In this document: piece by piece, positions 44,414 through 55,922 of the stretch
How the letters are laid out: every line of letters begins with the position of its first letter
How positions within the stretch are numbered: the stretch's first letter is position 1
Assembly (NCBI RefSeq): GCF_001766675.1
Contig: NZ_MJLT01000023.1
Span: 186,001-250,000, forward strand
Length of the DNA: 64,000 nt
DNA from: Arthrobacter sp. SW1
Lineage (GTDB): Bacteria; Actinomycetota; Actinomycetes; Actinomycetales; Micrococcaceae
Direction of reading: 5' to 3'
The notes under the pieces: model-generated
What the model was told of the DNA's origin: nothing
What the model saw: the letters and a program-made list of their open reading frames with translations, nothing else
Databases searched by the model: none
Position numbers and translations under genes: made by a program

Positions 44414-46417
44414 CTAATCTTCGATGATTTCGCCGGTGGTCATGTTCACGGCGACAGCGGTGCCGTTGCTGTCAGCGGCCTCGCCGAGGTGCCGGCTGAT
44501 GGCCTCCGCCAGGGCCGGTCCGATGCCCTTCGCCGCCGTGAGTTCGACGACGGACGCCGCCTTGATCTTCTTCAGCGAACCGAAGTGGGACAAGAGGGCC
44601 TTCCGCTTGGCTTCGCCGAGGCCGGGGACACCGTCCAGAGCCGAGACAGTCATGGCCTTGCCACGCTTCTGGCGGTGGAAGGAAATGGCGAAGCGATGGG
44701 CTTCGTCGCGGATGCGCTGCAGCAGGTACAAACCCTGCGAAGTGCGCGGCAGGATCACCGGGAAGTCGCTGTCCGGCAGCCACACTTCCTCGAGCCGCTT
44801 GGCGAGGCCGACCACGTAGACGTCGTCGACGCCAAGGTCCGCGAGGGCCCGGGCGGCGGCGTTCACCTGCGGCTGGCCGCCGTCGACGACGACGAGGTTG
44901 GGCGGATAGGCGAACTTCGCCTTCGCGGCCGGCACGACGGCGTCATCCGCGCCCTGCTGTGCGTCCTGCGGGAGGTCGCCGGACAGGATTTCGCCGGATT
45001 TGGGCGGCTGGGCCGCCTTGTCCTGCAGGTAGTGCCGGAAGCGGCGGGTCAGGACGTCATGCATTGCGGCGGTATCGTCCCGGGCCGCCTCGCCCGTGAT
45101 CGAGAACTTGCGGTAGTCGGCCTTCTTCGGAAGGCCGTCCTCGACCACCACCATGGACGCAACCACGTTCGTTCCCTGGACATGGGAGATATCGAAGCAT
45201 TCGATGCGCAGCAACGGCACAGGCAGCTCCAAGGCTTCCTGGAGTTCCTGCAGCGCCTGCGACCTGACGGTGATGTCACCGGCCCGGCGTACCTTATGCA
45301 GCTTCAGCGCCTGTTCGGCGTTCTCGCGGACCGTGGACATCAGGGCGGCCTTGTCTCCGCGCTGCGGCACGCGGACGTCCACCCTGGCGCCACGCAGGCC
45401 GCCGAGCCATTCGACGAGCTCGGCATGGTTCGCCGGGATTTCCGGAACCAGGACTTCGCGCGGAATCCGTTCCTGGTACTCACCGTCCTCCCCGTAGACC
45501 TGCTGGAGGAGGTGTTCGATGAGTTCCGGCGTCGTGACGTCTTCGACCTTCTCCACCACCCAGCCGCGCTGGCCGCGGATCCGGCCGCCGCGGACGTGGA
45601 AAACCTGCACGGAGGCTTCGAGGTCGTCCTCATGCAAGGCGAAGACGTCGGCCTCGGTGTCTTCCGAGAGCACGACGGCATTGCGTTCGAACACCTTCCG
45701 GAGCGCGGCGATGTCGTCCCGGACGCGTGCGGCACGTTCGTAGTCGAGTTCCGCGACGGCGCTGGCCATCTCCTTCTCCAGGCGGCGGATGAACTTGCCC
45801 GCTTCGCCGCCCATGAAGGAACAGAAATCCTCGGCAAGCTGCCGGTGCTCCTCCGGCGTGACCCGGCCGACGCAGGGGGCCGAGCATTTGTCGATGTAGC
45901 CCAGCAGGCAGGGCCGGCCGCTGGCCTGGGCCCGCTTCAAGACGCCGGCGCTGCAGCTGCGCACGGGAAAGACCCGGAGCAGGGTGTCCATCGTTTCGCG
46001 GATGGCGCCGGCGGTGTACGGGCCGAAGTAGCGGGTGCCTTTGCGCCGCTCGCCGCGCATCACCTGGACACGGGGAAGCTTCTCCCCCATGGTGACCGCA
46101 AGGTAGGGGTAGCTCTTGTCATCACGGAAGACCACGTTGAAGCGCGGCTTGAATTCCTTGATCCAGGTGTATTCGAGCTGCAACGACTCCAGTTCGCTGG
46201 CCACCACAGTCCACTCGACGCTGCTGGCGGCATGCACCATGGCGTGCGTCTTCGGCAGGAGTCCGGCCGGGTTCGCGAAATAGGAGTTCAGCCGCGACCG
46301 GAGGTTCTTCGCCTTGCCGACATAGATGACACGCCCGTGCGGGTCCCTGAAGCGGTACACGCCCGGCGTCGTCGGAATTTCGCCCGTCCGGGGCCGGTAA
46401 CTCGCTGGATCTGCCAC
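44414..46417 (-). CDS. uvrC: Excinuclease ABC subunit C
   Basis: UvrC makes both incisions in nucleotide excision repair. The 667-residue protein has the GIY-YIG domain ([20 protein letters not shown]), a UVR/UvrB-interaction motif near residue 205-240, the RNase H-like C-terminal endonuclease ([31 protein letters not shown]) and a tandem HhH end ([20 protein letters not shown]). The start is GTG 46417; TAGACT 6 nt upstream predicts a leaderless mRNA. Confidence 0.97.
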   Translation of the reverse strand: MADPASYRPRTGEIPTTPGVYRFRDPHGRVIYVGKAKNLRSRLNSYFANPAGLLPKTHAMVHAASSVEWTVVASELESLQLEYTWIKEFKPRFNVVFRDDKSYPYLAVTMGEKLPRVQVMRGERRKGTRYFGPYTAGAIRETMDTLLRVFPVRSCSAGVLKRAQASGRPCLLGYIDKCSAPCVGRVTPEEHRQLAEDFCSFMGGEAGKFIRRLEKEMASAVAELDYERAARVRDDIAALRKVFERNAVVLSEDTEADVFALHEDDLEASVQVFHVRGGRIRGQRGWVVEKVEDVTTPELIEHLLQQVYGEDGEYQERIPREVLVPEIPANHAELVEWLGGLRGARVDVRVPQRGDKAALMSTVRENAEQALKLHKVRRAGDITVRSQALQELQEALELPVPLLRIECFDISHVQGTNVVASMVVVEDGLPKKADYRKFSITGEAARDDTAAMHDVLTRRFRHYLQDKAAQPPKSGEILSGDLPQDAQQGADDAVVPAAKAKFAYPPNLVVVDGGQPQVNAAARALADLGVDDVYVVGLAKRLEEVWLPDSDFPVILPRTSQGLYLLQRIRDEAHRFAISFHRQKRGKAMTVSALDGVPGLGEAKRKALLSHFGSLKKIKAASVVELTAAKGIGPALAEAISRHLGEAADSNGTAVAVNMTTGEIIED

Positions 46418-46423
46418 GGATCC

Positions 46424-46429
46424 AGTCTA
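46424..46429 (-). promoter_or_regulatory. -10 element TAGACT, leaderless uvrC start
   Basis: TAGACT on the minus strand ends 6 nt before the uvrC GTG with no Shine-Dalgarno between. I see no LexA box here, unlike uvrA. Confidence 0.5.
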
Positions 46430-46458
46430 GTAAGGCGCAGCGGGTGCTGTTGCCGCGC

Positions 46459-47127
46459 CTATTCGGCGGACTTGCTCTGGTTGTAGCCGGAGGCGCGTTC
46501 CTGGCCGCTCAGTTCGGCGATGGCATCCATGATCTTGTCCGTGACCTCGCGACGCGCGGGCAGGGAATGGTCCGGGCCGGTCTTTTCGAAGTACAGCGGC
46601 TCGCCTACCTTCATGGTGAAGTGCTGCGGGCGGACGGCGTTGGTTTCAATCGACTGCAGCTTGTCCGTGCCGATGAGGCCCACCGGGATGACCGGCGCGC
46701 CGGTGGTCAGGGCAAGCCAGCCGACGCCGGTGCGGCCGCGGTACAGCAGGCCGTCACGGGAGCGGGTGCCTTCAGGGTAGATTCCGATGCCCTTGCCGGC
46801 GTCGAGGATGTCCAGCAGCGTCTTGAGTGCCTGGACACTTGCGGCCTGCTCGCCGCGCTCCACGGGAATAGAACCGACGGCTTCGAAGAACGCCTTCATG
46901 GCGCGGCCCTTCAGGCCCTTGCCCGTGAAGTATTCGGCCTTCGCGAAGAAGGCCACACCACGGGGCATCAAGGCCTGGACAATCACGCTGTCCAGGAAGG
47001 ACAGGTGGTTCGGGGCCACGATGAACGGGCCGTCCTTGGGCACGTTCTCCAGGCCGATCACCGTGGGCCGGCAGCTCCCGGAAATCAATCCGCGGGTTGT
47101 CCAGCGGATGACATCAAAGGCTTCCAT
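46459..47127 (-). CDS. 1-acyl-sn-glycerol-3-phosphate acyltransferase-like protein
   Basis: This 222-residue PlsC-type acyltransferase should acylate lysophosphatidate or a related acceptor at the membrane. It has the HX4D motif (APNHLSFLDS), the substrate motif IYPEGTRSRDG and the later VIPVGLIGTDKL. The start overlaps the end of the HAD gene by 14 nt, so the two are coupled. Several PlsC paralogues exist in this group, so the symbol is withheld. Confidence 0.9.
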   Translation of the reverse strand: MEAFDVIRWTTRGLISGSCRPTVIGLENVPKDGPFIVAPNHLSFLDSVIVQALMPRGVAFFAKAEYFTGKGLKGRAMKAFFEAVGSIPVERGEQAASVQALKTLLDILDAGKGIGIYPEGTRSRDGLLYRGRTGVGWLALTTGAPVIPVGLIGTDKLQSIETNAVRPQHFTMKVGEPLYFEKTGPDHSLPARREVTDKIMDAIAELSGQERASGYNQSKSAE

Positions 47128-47848
47128 CGTTCTGCACCTCGCTCAGCGCCGCCGCACGGACAACGTCCAATTCTTCAATCTTCTTCCGCAACTCATCCGC
47201 GCTGTCCACGACGGCGACCGCTCCCGCGTCCTCCAGCTCGCCGTCGGGGGCAAATCCCCAACGGACGCCGATGCAATCAAGCCCGTTGGCCAGGGCGCCA
47301 GCGACATCCTGGTGCCGGTCCCCCACCATCACGGCGCACTGGGCGTCCAGGGCGGCCAGCGCGGCGGCCACGATTTCGACCTTGCCCGACGGGACGGTTC
47401 CACCGGCGGCAGTAAGGGCACCGGCCGATTCGTCATCGGACGATCCACAGATGGCGGCGAAGAAGCCGTCGATCCCGTGGTGTTCCAGGACAACCCGGGC
47501 GAGGCCTTGGGGCTTCTGCGTTGCCACCGCGACCGGACGGCCTGCGGCGGAAAAGTAGTCCAGCAGGCCGTGGATTCCCGGGTAGAGCCGGCCAGCGGCG
47601 ATTCCGGTGGCCAGGTAGTGGGCCCGGTAGCGGGTGATCGCTTCGTCCACGAGTTCCGCGGGAACCCCTGCGATGGTGCCGAGGGAGTCGCTGAGCTTGG
47701 GCCCCACCATGGATTCCAGGATGTCCTGGTCCGGGACGGGCAAGCCCATTTCACTCAACGCAGCGGCGATTCCGCCTGTGATTCCGCCGGCGGGATCGAC
47801 AAGGGTGCCGTCCAGATCGAAGATTACAGGCACCGATGTTTGAGTCAC
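47114..47848 (-). CDS. HAD-family phosphatase (phosphoglycolate phosphatase-like)
   Basis: This 244-residue protein has HAD motif I FDLDGTLVDPAGGI, motif II VAVATQKP, and the motif IV region AVMVGDRHQDVAGALANGLD. The cap helix arrangement (C1) is that of Gph/PgmB proteins. The substrate could be phosphoglycolate or another small phosphoester. The start is GTG 47848; it is the first gene of a pair with the acyltransferase. Another HAD protein in the window, SerB, is unrelated in sequence detail. Confidence 0.88.
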   Translation of the reverse strand: MTQTSVPVIFDLDGTLVDPAGGITGGIAAALSEMGLPVPDQDILESMVGPKLSDSLGTIAGVPAELVDEAITRYRAHYLATGIAAGRLYPGIHGLLDYFSAAGRPVAVATQKPQGLARVVLEHHGIDGFFAAICGSSDDESAGALTAAGGTVPSGKVEIVAAALAALDAQCAVMVGDRHQDVAGALANGLDCIGVRWGFAPDGELEDAGAVAVVDSADELRKKIEELDVVRAAALSEVQNDGSL

Positions 47849-47936
47849 CGGCTTAGTTTCTCACGAGTTCAGGCATGCCTGAAATTCACATTCCGAGAGG
47901 GGAATATGTTCCGTCGGCGGAGCCGCTGGAAAGAGT

Positions 47937-47971
47937 GATGCCCGCCCGGGGTTCATGCCCGGGCGGGCATC
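47937..47971 (-). terminator. Rho-independent terminator of uvrA
   Basis: A perfect 14-bp stem (GATGCCCGCCCGGG / CCCGGGCGGGCATC) with a seven-base loop lies 12 bp past the uvrA stop, followed on the minus strand by a CACTCTTTCC tail. Confidence 0.85.
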
Positions 47972-47982
47972 GTTGCGGCTTT

Positions 47983-50904
<2,922 letters not shown>

Positions 50905-50910
50905 CCACTT

Positions 50911-50933
50911 ATGCTAATCGAAAACTTCTTCGA
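50911..50933 (-). promoter_or_regulatory. uvrA promoter with LexA-like SOS box
   Basis: On the minus strand the -10 TAGCAT (50916-50911) ends 6 nt before the uvrA GTG. Directly upstream, 50918-50933 is the dyad TCGAA-N6-TTCGA, matching 10 of the 12 fixed positions of the actinobacterial LexA consensus TCGAAC-N4-GTTCGA. LexA bound here would cover the promoter. Confidence 0.65.
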
Positions 50934-50945
50934 ATTTCCACGCGC

Positions 50946-51326
50946 CTACTGTTCGTCGTAGGCAGCCGCCAGAAGCTGGACCGCCTCGGCGAAGCTGGCA
51001 CCCTGGGCCTTGGCCGCGGCCGCGTATTCGGCGGCGACTCCGGCCAACACGCTATGCCGTTCGTCGCGGGCACAGACCACGGTTCCGTTCCTGCCGCGGG
51101 TGGCTACAACACCGGCGGCCTCAAGCTCCTTGTATGAACGCGCCACGGTGTGCGGTGCGACGTCGAGCTCTTCAGCGAGCTTGCGCACGGCCGGCAGCCG
51201 GCTGCCCACGGGAAGCGCGCCGCTGTCGGCGAGGTCGATCACCCGCAGGCGCAACTGCTCGAAAAGCGGAACCGAACTCGACTGCTTGGGCCGCCACTCC
51301 CCCGGGAACACGGCCTGGGCGTTCAT
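50946..51326 (-). CDS. GntR-family regulator, YtrA subfamily
   Basis: This 126-residue repressor has an N-terminal GntR winged helix (LFEQLRLRVIDLADSGALPVGSRLPAVRKLAEELDVAPHTVARSYKELEAAGVV split over residues ~20-75) and only a short two-helix C-terminal extension, the YtrA layout. YtrA-type genes typically sit in, and control, ABC transporter operons. Its ATG overlaps the stop of the upstream ABC subunit (ATGA), so it is the third gene of the exporter operon and probably represses it. The ligand is unknown. Confidence 0.9.
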   Translation of the reverse strand: MNAQAVFPGEWRPKQSSSVPLFEQLRLRVIDLADSGALPVGSRLPAVRKLAEELDVAPHTVARSYKELEAAGVVATRGRNGTVVCARDERHSVLAGVAAEYAAAAKAQGASFAEAVQLLAAAYDEQ

Positions 51327-53164
51327 CGCACGGCCCCCGCGCCGGCGTCGTCGAGCGGCAGCCCGGGTTCATCGCTCCCGGCGAACTGCGCTTCGTGCAG
51401 GCGGGCATACTGCCCGCCGCGGGCCAGCAGGGTCTGGTGCGTGCCGTGTTCGACGATCCGTCCATGGTCCATGACGAGAATTAGATCAGCGTCCCTGATC
51501 GTGGACAAGCGGTGGGCAATCACGAAGGACGTCCGGTTGCTCCGGAGCCGGTGCATCGCCTGTCGGATCAGCACCTCGGTCCGGGTGTCCACCCAGGAGG
51601 TGGCTTCATCGAGCACCAGCATGGGACGGCCTGAAAGCCTGGCCCTTGCGATGCTGAGCAATTGCCGTTGGCCCTGGCTGAGGGGCTCGCCTCCGTTGCT
51701 GAGCATGGTGGAGTAGCCCTCCGGCAGTGAGCGCACGAAGTGGTCCACATGGCTGGCTTCGGCGGCCGCGATGATCTCGGCCTCGCTGGCCTCAGGGTCG
51801 CCGTAGGCAATGTTCTCCCGGATGGTCCCGGTGAAGATCCATGGCTCCTGGAGGACGACTCCGAAGTTCTGCCGCAGCGCGTCCCGCGGCATCTCCGCAA
51901 TGTCGACCCCGTCCACCGTGATGCGGCCGGCGTCGGGCTCGTGGAAACGCATGAGCAGGTTGACCAAGGTGGTCTTGCCCGCGCCGGTGTGGCCCACGAT
52001 CGCCACCGTCTGGCCCGGACTGACAGTGAAGGAAAGATCTTCAATCACAGGCGTACCGGGCCGGTAGCTGAAGGAAATGTGCTCGAATGACACCGCTCCC
52101 CTGCGGCCGTTCGCTGTCGCGGGATCGGGCGCGGTGGCAGGTTCGGCGGACAGTTCCGGCGCATCCAGCAGTTCGAAGATCCGCTCGGCGGACGCTGCGC
52201 ACGATTGGAGGAGCTGCACCATGCCGCCGATCTGTCCCAGGGGCTGGCTGAACAGCCGGTTGAACTGGATGAAGGCCTGGATTCCGCCGAGGGTCATGTG
52301 CCCGGCAAGGAACTGCAGGCCGCCGACCAGCGCGACGCCGACGTAGCTGGCATTGGCGACGAAAGCCATCAGGGGCTGGACGAGTCCGGACAGGAACTGC
52401 GCTTTGGCGCCGGCCGTGTAGAGGCTCCGGTTCCGGACGGCGAAACGGTCCGCCATGAGTCCGCGGGCCCCGAACAGCTTGATGGTTTCGTGGCCGGACG
52501 CGGTTTCCTCGACGAGGGAATTCACCTCGCCCGTGGCCGCCCATTGCCGGGCGAAGTAGCCCTGGGCCCGCTTGCTGACCGCGAAGGACAGGAGCGCTGA
52601 GACCGGAACGGCCAGCAGCGCCACGAGCGCAAGCAGCGGCGAAATGATCAGCATCATGCACAGGGAGCCGAAGACCATCAGCAGGGACGTGATGAGCTGG
52701 CCCAGCAGTTGATTGAGGAGCTGGGCCACGTTGTCGAGGTCGTTGCTGGCACGGCTCAGCACGTCGCCGCGGCTTTGGGAGTCGTAGTAGGCGACGCGGA
52801 CGCGGTGCAGCTTGTCCTCGACCCGTTCGCGGAGCCGGTAGGCCAGGCCCTGGACCGCGGCCGCCGTCAGCATTCCCTGGGCCCAGCTGAGCAAGGAGGC
52901 GATCAGGTACATGACGGTGACCGGGACAAGGAGCGACACGAAACGCGCGGCGTCGAAACTGCCACCCATGACGGCCGCGGCCACGACGTCGGTGGCGTCG
53001 CCGAGGATCTTGGGAGCGGTGACGTTGAGGGCCACGAAGCCGCAGATGCAGAGCAGCGCGCCGGCCATTGCCGCCCGGGAAGGCTTCATCAGCCCCATCA
53101 GCCGGAGCAAGGGAGGACGCACTGCCGGCGGAACCACGTTCTTCGAAGCTTCGGCGCCGCTCAC
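51323..53164 (-). CDS. Heterodimeric ABC exporter subunit, canonical ATP site
   Basis: This 613-residue half-transporter has six membrane helices in the first ~330 residues and an NBD with Walker A GHTGAGKTTL, signature PLSQGQRQLL, Walker B VLDEATSWVD (catalytic Glu520) and switch AHRLST (His551). It thus supplies a full catalytic glutamate and histidine, while its signature deviates from LSGGQ. The start GTG 53164 overlaps the preceding subunit's TGA; a long in-frame extension upstream is not used. It pairs with the gene at 53161-54942. Confidence 0.9.
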   Translation of the reverse strand: MSGAEASKNVVPPAVRPPLLRLMGLMKPSRAAMAGALLCICGFVALNVTAPKILGDATDVVAAAVMGGSFDAARFVSLLVPVTVMYLIASLLSWAQGMLTAAAVQGLAYRLRERVEDKLHRVRVAYYDSQSRGDVLSRASNDLDNVAQLLNQLLGQLITSLLMVFGSLCMMLIISPLLALVALLAVPVSALLSFAVSKRAQGYFARQWAATGEVNSLVEETASGHETIKLFGARGLMADRFAVRNRSLYTAGAKAQFLSGLVQPLMAFVANASYVGVALVGGLQFLAGHMTLGGIQAFIQFNRLFSQPLGQIGGMVQLLQSCAASAERIFELLDAPELSAEPATAPDPATANGRRGAVSFEHISFSYRPGTPVIEDLSFTVSPGQTVAIVGHTGAGKTTLVNLLMRFHEPDAGRITVDGVDIAEMPRDALRQNFGVVLQEPWIFTGTIRENIAYGDPEASEAEIIAAAEASHVDHFVRSLPEGYSTMLSNGGEPLSQGQRQLLSIARARLSGRPMLVLDEATSWVDTRTEVLIRQAMHRLRSNRTSFVIAHRLSTIRDADLILVMDHGRIVEHGTHQTLLARGGQYARLHEAQFAGSDEPGLPLDDAGAGAVR

Positions 53165-54942
53165 GGAGTCCCCGCCGAGTCGAGCTGCGAGGACACGATC
53201 TCCTGGTAGTGCCGCGATCCGGCCAGCAGTTCTGCGTGGGTGCCGCTGCCGACGATCCTGCCGTTGTCCACGACAAGAATGCGGTCCGCGGACTCGATGC
53301 TGCGCACCCTTTGCGCGACCATGAGCACTGCCGCGGACGCCAGCCGCTCTCCCAAGGCCGCGAAAATGCGTGATTCGGTCAGCGCGTCGAGCGCGGAAAA
53401 GCTGTCGTCGAAGAGATAGGCCGACGCCGGACGGAGCAGCGCGCGGGCAATGCACAGCCGCTGCTTCTGCCCGCCGGAGAGCCCGCCGCCCTGGGCGAGC
53501 ACCGTGTCGATGCCGTCCGGCAGCGCCGCCACGAACGACGCCGCCTGGGCAGCTTCCAGAGCGTCCCACAGTCGGGCGTCGTCCGCCGTCGGGAGGGAAA
53601 TCCGGAGGTTTTCTGCCACGGTTCCGTCGAAGAGCCACGTGCGCTGCGGCACGGCGGCGATGCTGCGGCGGAGGACCTCGAGCGGCATGGCCGCGGTGTC
53701 CTGCCCGCCGAGGGTGATGCGTCCGCCGCTGGGTTCCAGCAGCCGCGGCACCAGGCGGAGCAGGGTCGATTTGCCGCTGCCCGTGGATCCGATGATGGCC
53801 GTGGTTGTTCCCGGACGCGCCTCGAAGCTGATGCCCTCCAGCACGCAAGCCTCGGCTCCGGGGAAGGCGAAGGAGACGTCGTCGAAGCGCAGCGCCGGCC
53901 CCGGGCCGGTTTGTGCTTCCGCGGCTGAATGCCTGCCGTGCCGGTTGCCGGCGGGCACCTGGGCGGGCTCCGGGACGGGGGGTTCCCGGCGGTCGTCCTG
54001 GGCGTTGAGGACCTCGGCGATGCGTTCGGCGCTGACTTCGGCGCGCGGTGCGGCGGAAAGGACGTACATGACCATCATGATCGCCAGCAGGATCTGCATG
54101 ATGTACGCCGTGAACGCGGTGAGGGCGCCAAGTTCCATGCGGCCGTCGACGATCCGCAAGCCGCCGAGCCAGACGACTGCCACCGAGGACAGGTTCACCA
54201 CGATCATCACGAGCGGGAGCATCGCGGCGACGATCCGGGCGGAGCGGAGATTGTTGGCGGTCAGGGCACCGTTGGCGGCGGCGAAGCGCCTCCTTTCAAA
54301 GGAGCGCCGGACGAACGCCCGGATCACCATGACACCGAGGATCTGTTCGCGGATTACCGTGTTGATCCGGTCCACCAGCCCCTGCCCCTGCCGGTACAGG
54401 GGGACCAAGCGGCGGACGATCCGGAGCATGATGACCATGAGCACGGGAATGATGGCGAAGACGAGCCAGGCGAGGGTTCCGTCCTGTTCGACGGCGAGGA
54501 CCACACCGCCCACGCCCATGACAGGCGCGGCGACCAGCATGCCGAAGACGAGGACGACGGTGGTCTGCACCTGGAGTACATCGTTGGTGGTGCGGACCAC
54601 CAGGCTGGCCGGGCCGAAGCGTTCGGCCTCCTGGGCGGGCAACGCGTGGATCTTCTCGAACAGCTCCTGCCGCAGCCGCCGTCCGATCCGCATCGCGACG
54701 ACGGCGCCGAGGTACGTTGCGGACACGGCAGCCAGCACCTGCACGAAAGCGAGGGCAAGCATCCGTCCGCCGAGCTCGAGGACCACCGCACTGTTTCCGG
54801 CCACAAGGCCGTCGTCGACTATTCCGGCGTTGAGCGTGGGAAGGAGGAGGGTGGCACCGACCTGGATGAGCTGCAGCACCACGATGGCCAGGACGTGCCA
54901 GCGGTACGGGGAAAGACGCCGCAGTACAAGCGCTGCGAGCAT
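53161..54942 (-). CDS. Heterodimeric ABC exporter subunit, degenerate ATP site
   Basis: This 593-residue half-transporter has six N-terminal membrane helices and an NBD with Walker A GSTGSGKSTL and signature LSGGQKQRL. Walker B reads YLFDDSFSALD, so Asp513 replaces the catalytic Glu, and the switch position is Gln544 (MVAQRVRS) rather than His. These are hallmarks of the non-hydrolysing site of heterodimeric multidrug exporters (TM287/288, BmrCD, LmrCD types). ATG 54942 follows GGAGG. It is the first gene of the three-gene operon with its partner and a GntR regulator; the exported compound is unknown. Confidence 0.9.
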   Translation of the reverse strand: MLAALVLRRLSPYRWHVLAIVVLQLIQVGATLLLPTLNAGIVDDGLVAGNSAVVLELGGRMLALAFVQVLAAVSATYLGAVVAMRIGRRLRQELFEKIHALPAQEAERFGPASLVVRTTNDVLQVQTTVVLVFGMLVAAPVMGVGGVVLAVEQDGTLAWLVFAIIPVLMVIMLRIVRRLVPLYRQGQGLVDRINTVIREQILGVMVIRAFVRRSFERRRFAAANGALTANNLRSARIVAAMLPLVMIVVNLSSVAVVWLGGLRIVDGRMELGALTAFTAYIMQILLAIMMVMYVLSAAPRAEVSAERIAEVLNAQDDRREPPVPEPAQVPAGNRHGRHSAAEAQTGPGPALRFDDVSFAFPGAEACVLEGISFEARPGTTTAIIGSTGSGKSTLLRLVPRLLEPSGGRITLGGQDTAAMPLEVLRRSIAAVPQRTWLFDGTVAENLRISLPTADDARLWDALEAAQAASFVAALPDGIDTVLAQGGGLSGGQKQRLCIARALLRPASAYLFDDSFSALDALTESRIFAALGERLASAAVLMVAQRVRSIESADRILVVDNGRIVGSGTHAELLAGSRHYQEIVSSQLDSAGTP

Positions 54943-55005
54943 CTGGCCTCCGATCGTTCCCCAACGGAGCTGCGCATGCCTGCAGCCCCCACTGTCGCGC
55001 TAGCC

Positions 55006-55043
55006 ATTGTAGTTCAGGTCACAGTCGTTCGTGAAAGATCTTT
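55006..55043 (-). promoter_or_regulatory. Promoter and possible operator of the ABC-GntR operon
   Basis: Minus-strand TACAAT (55011-55006) is a good -10, with TTCACG (55035-55030) 18 bp upstream as -35. A perfect palindrome AAAGATCTTT (55034-55043) touches the -35 and may be part of the GntR operator. The 5' leader would be about 55 nt. Confidence 0.45.
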
Positions 55044-55078
55044 TTCAGAATTGGCCGGCGTGTCGCCCTCCCCTGCCT

Positions 55079-55876
55079 TCAGCGTCCGGCTGCTTTGTGC
55101 CCGACGGCGAAGATCCGGCGGAAGGGAAACACCGTTCCGTGCGGTCCGGCCGGGTACGCCTCGCGGAGCAGCGCGGCATACTGCTGCTCGAAGCGGGCGG
55201 CATCCTCCGGCGGAAGAGCGGCGAGCACCGGCCGGAGGCCGGTGCCCCGGACCCATTCCAGGACGGGGTCCGGCCCCTGCAGCAGTTGCTGGTAACTGCT
55301 CTCCCACGCGTCGGCAGCCCATCCGGCGTCGAGCATGACGGACAGGTAGTCCGCAAGCTCCCCCACGGCGTCGTCATGGCGGAGCACCCCGCCGAGCCGG
55401 GACGCCCACTCGGCTGAGGCGGCCAGCTCCCGCATCAGGACATGCGAAGGAGCGCCGAAGTTGCCCGGCACCTGCAGCGCGAACCAGGCGTCGGGCGGCA
55501 GGGCGTCCAGCCAGCGCGGCAGGAGGTCCAGGTGGCCGGGTACCCATTGCAGGGCCGCGTTGCTGACGACGACGTCGCATTCCGGGCCTGGCGTCCAGTC
55601 CCGGATATCCGCCGCCACGAAGGAAAGGCCCGGCACTGCTGTCGCCAACAGCTCCGCCCGCTCCAGCATTTCCGGCGAGGAATCGACGCCGAGCACCGCC
55701 GCACCGGGCCAGCGCGTTGCCAAGGTGGCCGTCAGGTTCCCGGGACCGCAGCCGAGGTCCACCACCTGGCGCGGCGCCTCGGCCGCGATGCGGGCGGTCA
55801 GGTCGAAGAACGGCCGGTCCCGGTGGTCGCCGAACTGGACATACTTGGCGGGGTCCCATGCCATGGCCTGTGCCAT
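55079..55876 (-). CDS. tam: Trans-aconitate 2-methyltransferase
   Basis: Tam methylates trans-aconitate, an inhibitor formed from cis-aconitate, with S-adenosylmethionine. The 265-residue class I methyltransferase has the family opening WDPAKYVQFGDHRDRPFFDL, motif I VDLGCGPGNLTATLA, the acidic loop LGVDSSPEML and SNAALQWVPGH. ATG 55876 follows GAGGAGG; a second ATG 12 nt downstream is less likely. It is divergent from the helicase gene across 46 bp. Confidence 0.9.
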   Translation of the reverse strand: MAQAMAWDPAKYVQFGDHRDRPFFDLTARIAAEAPRQVVDLGCGPGNLTATLATRWPGAAVLGVDSSPEMLERAELLATAVPGLSFVAADIRDWTPGPECDVVVSNAALQWVPGHLDLLPRWLDALPPDAWFALQVPGNFGAPSHVLMRELAASAEWASRLGGVLRHDDAVGELADYLSVMLDAGWAADAWESSYQQLLQGPDPVLEWVRGTGLRPVLAALPPEDAARFEQQYAALLREAYPAGPHGTVFPFRRIFAVGHKAAGR

Positions 55877-55909
55877 CTGCTGCCTCCTCGTGAGCGTGTG
55901 GCTCCACAC

Positions 55910-55915
55910 TAAGCT
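55910..55915 (+). promoter_or_regulatory. -10 element TAAGCT, leaderless helicase start
   Basis: TAAGCT ends 7 nt before the helicase ATG 55923, with only GGAAGCA between; a leaderless or very short-leader transcript is predicted. Confidence 0.5.
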
Positions 55916-55922
55916 GGAAGCA

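Noticed and set aside
51323..53848. An 841-residue reading for the second ABC exporter subunit
   Set aside because: The first ~228 residues overlap the partner subunit out of frame; the GTG at 53164, coupled to the partner's stop, is the natural start.
55006..55076. A possible small RNA or terminator between the ABC operon and tam
   Set aside because: Only a 10-bp palindrome and promoter-like hexamers are seen, with no stem plus T-run.
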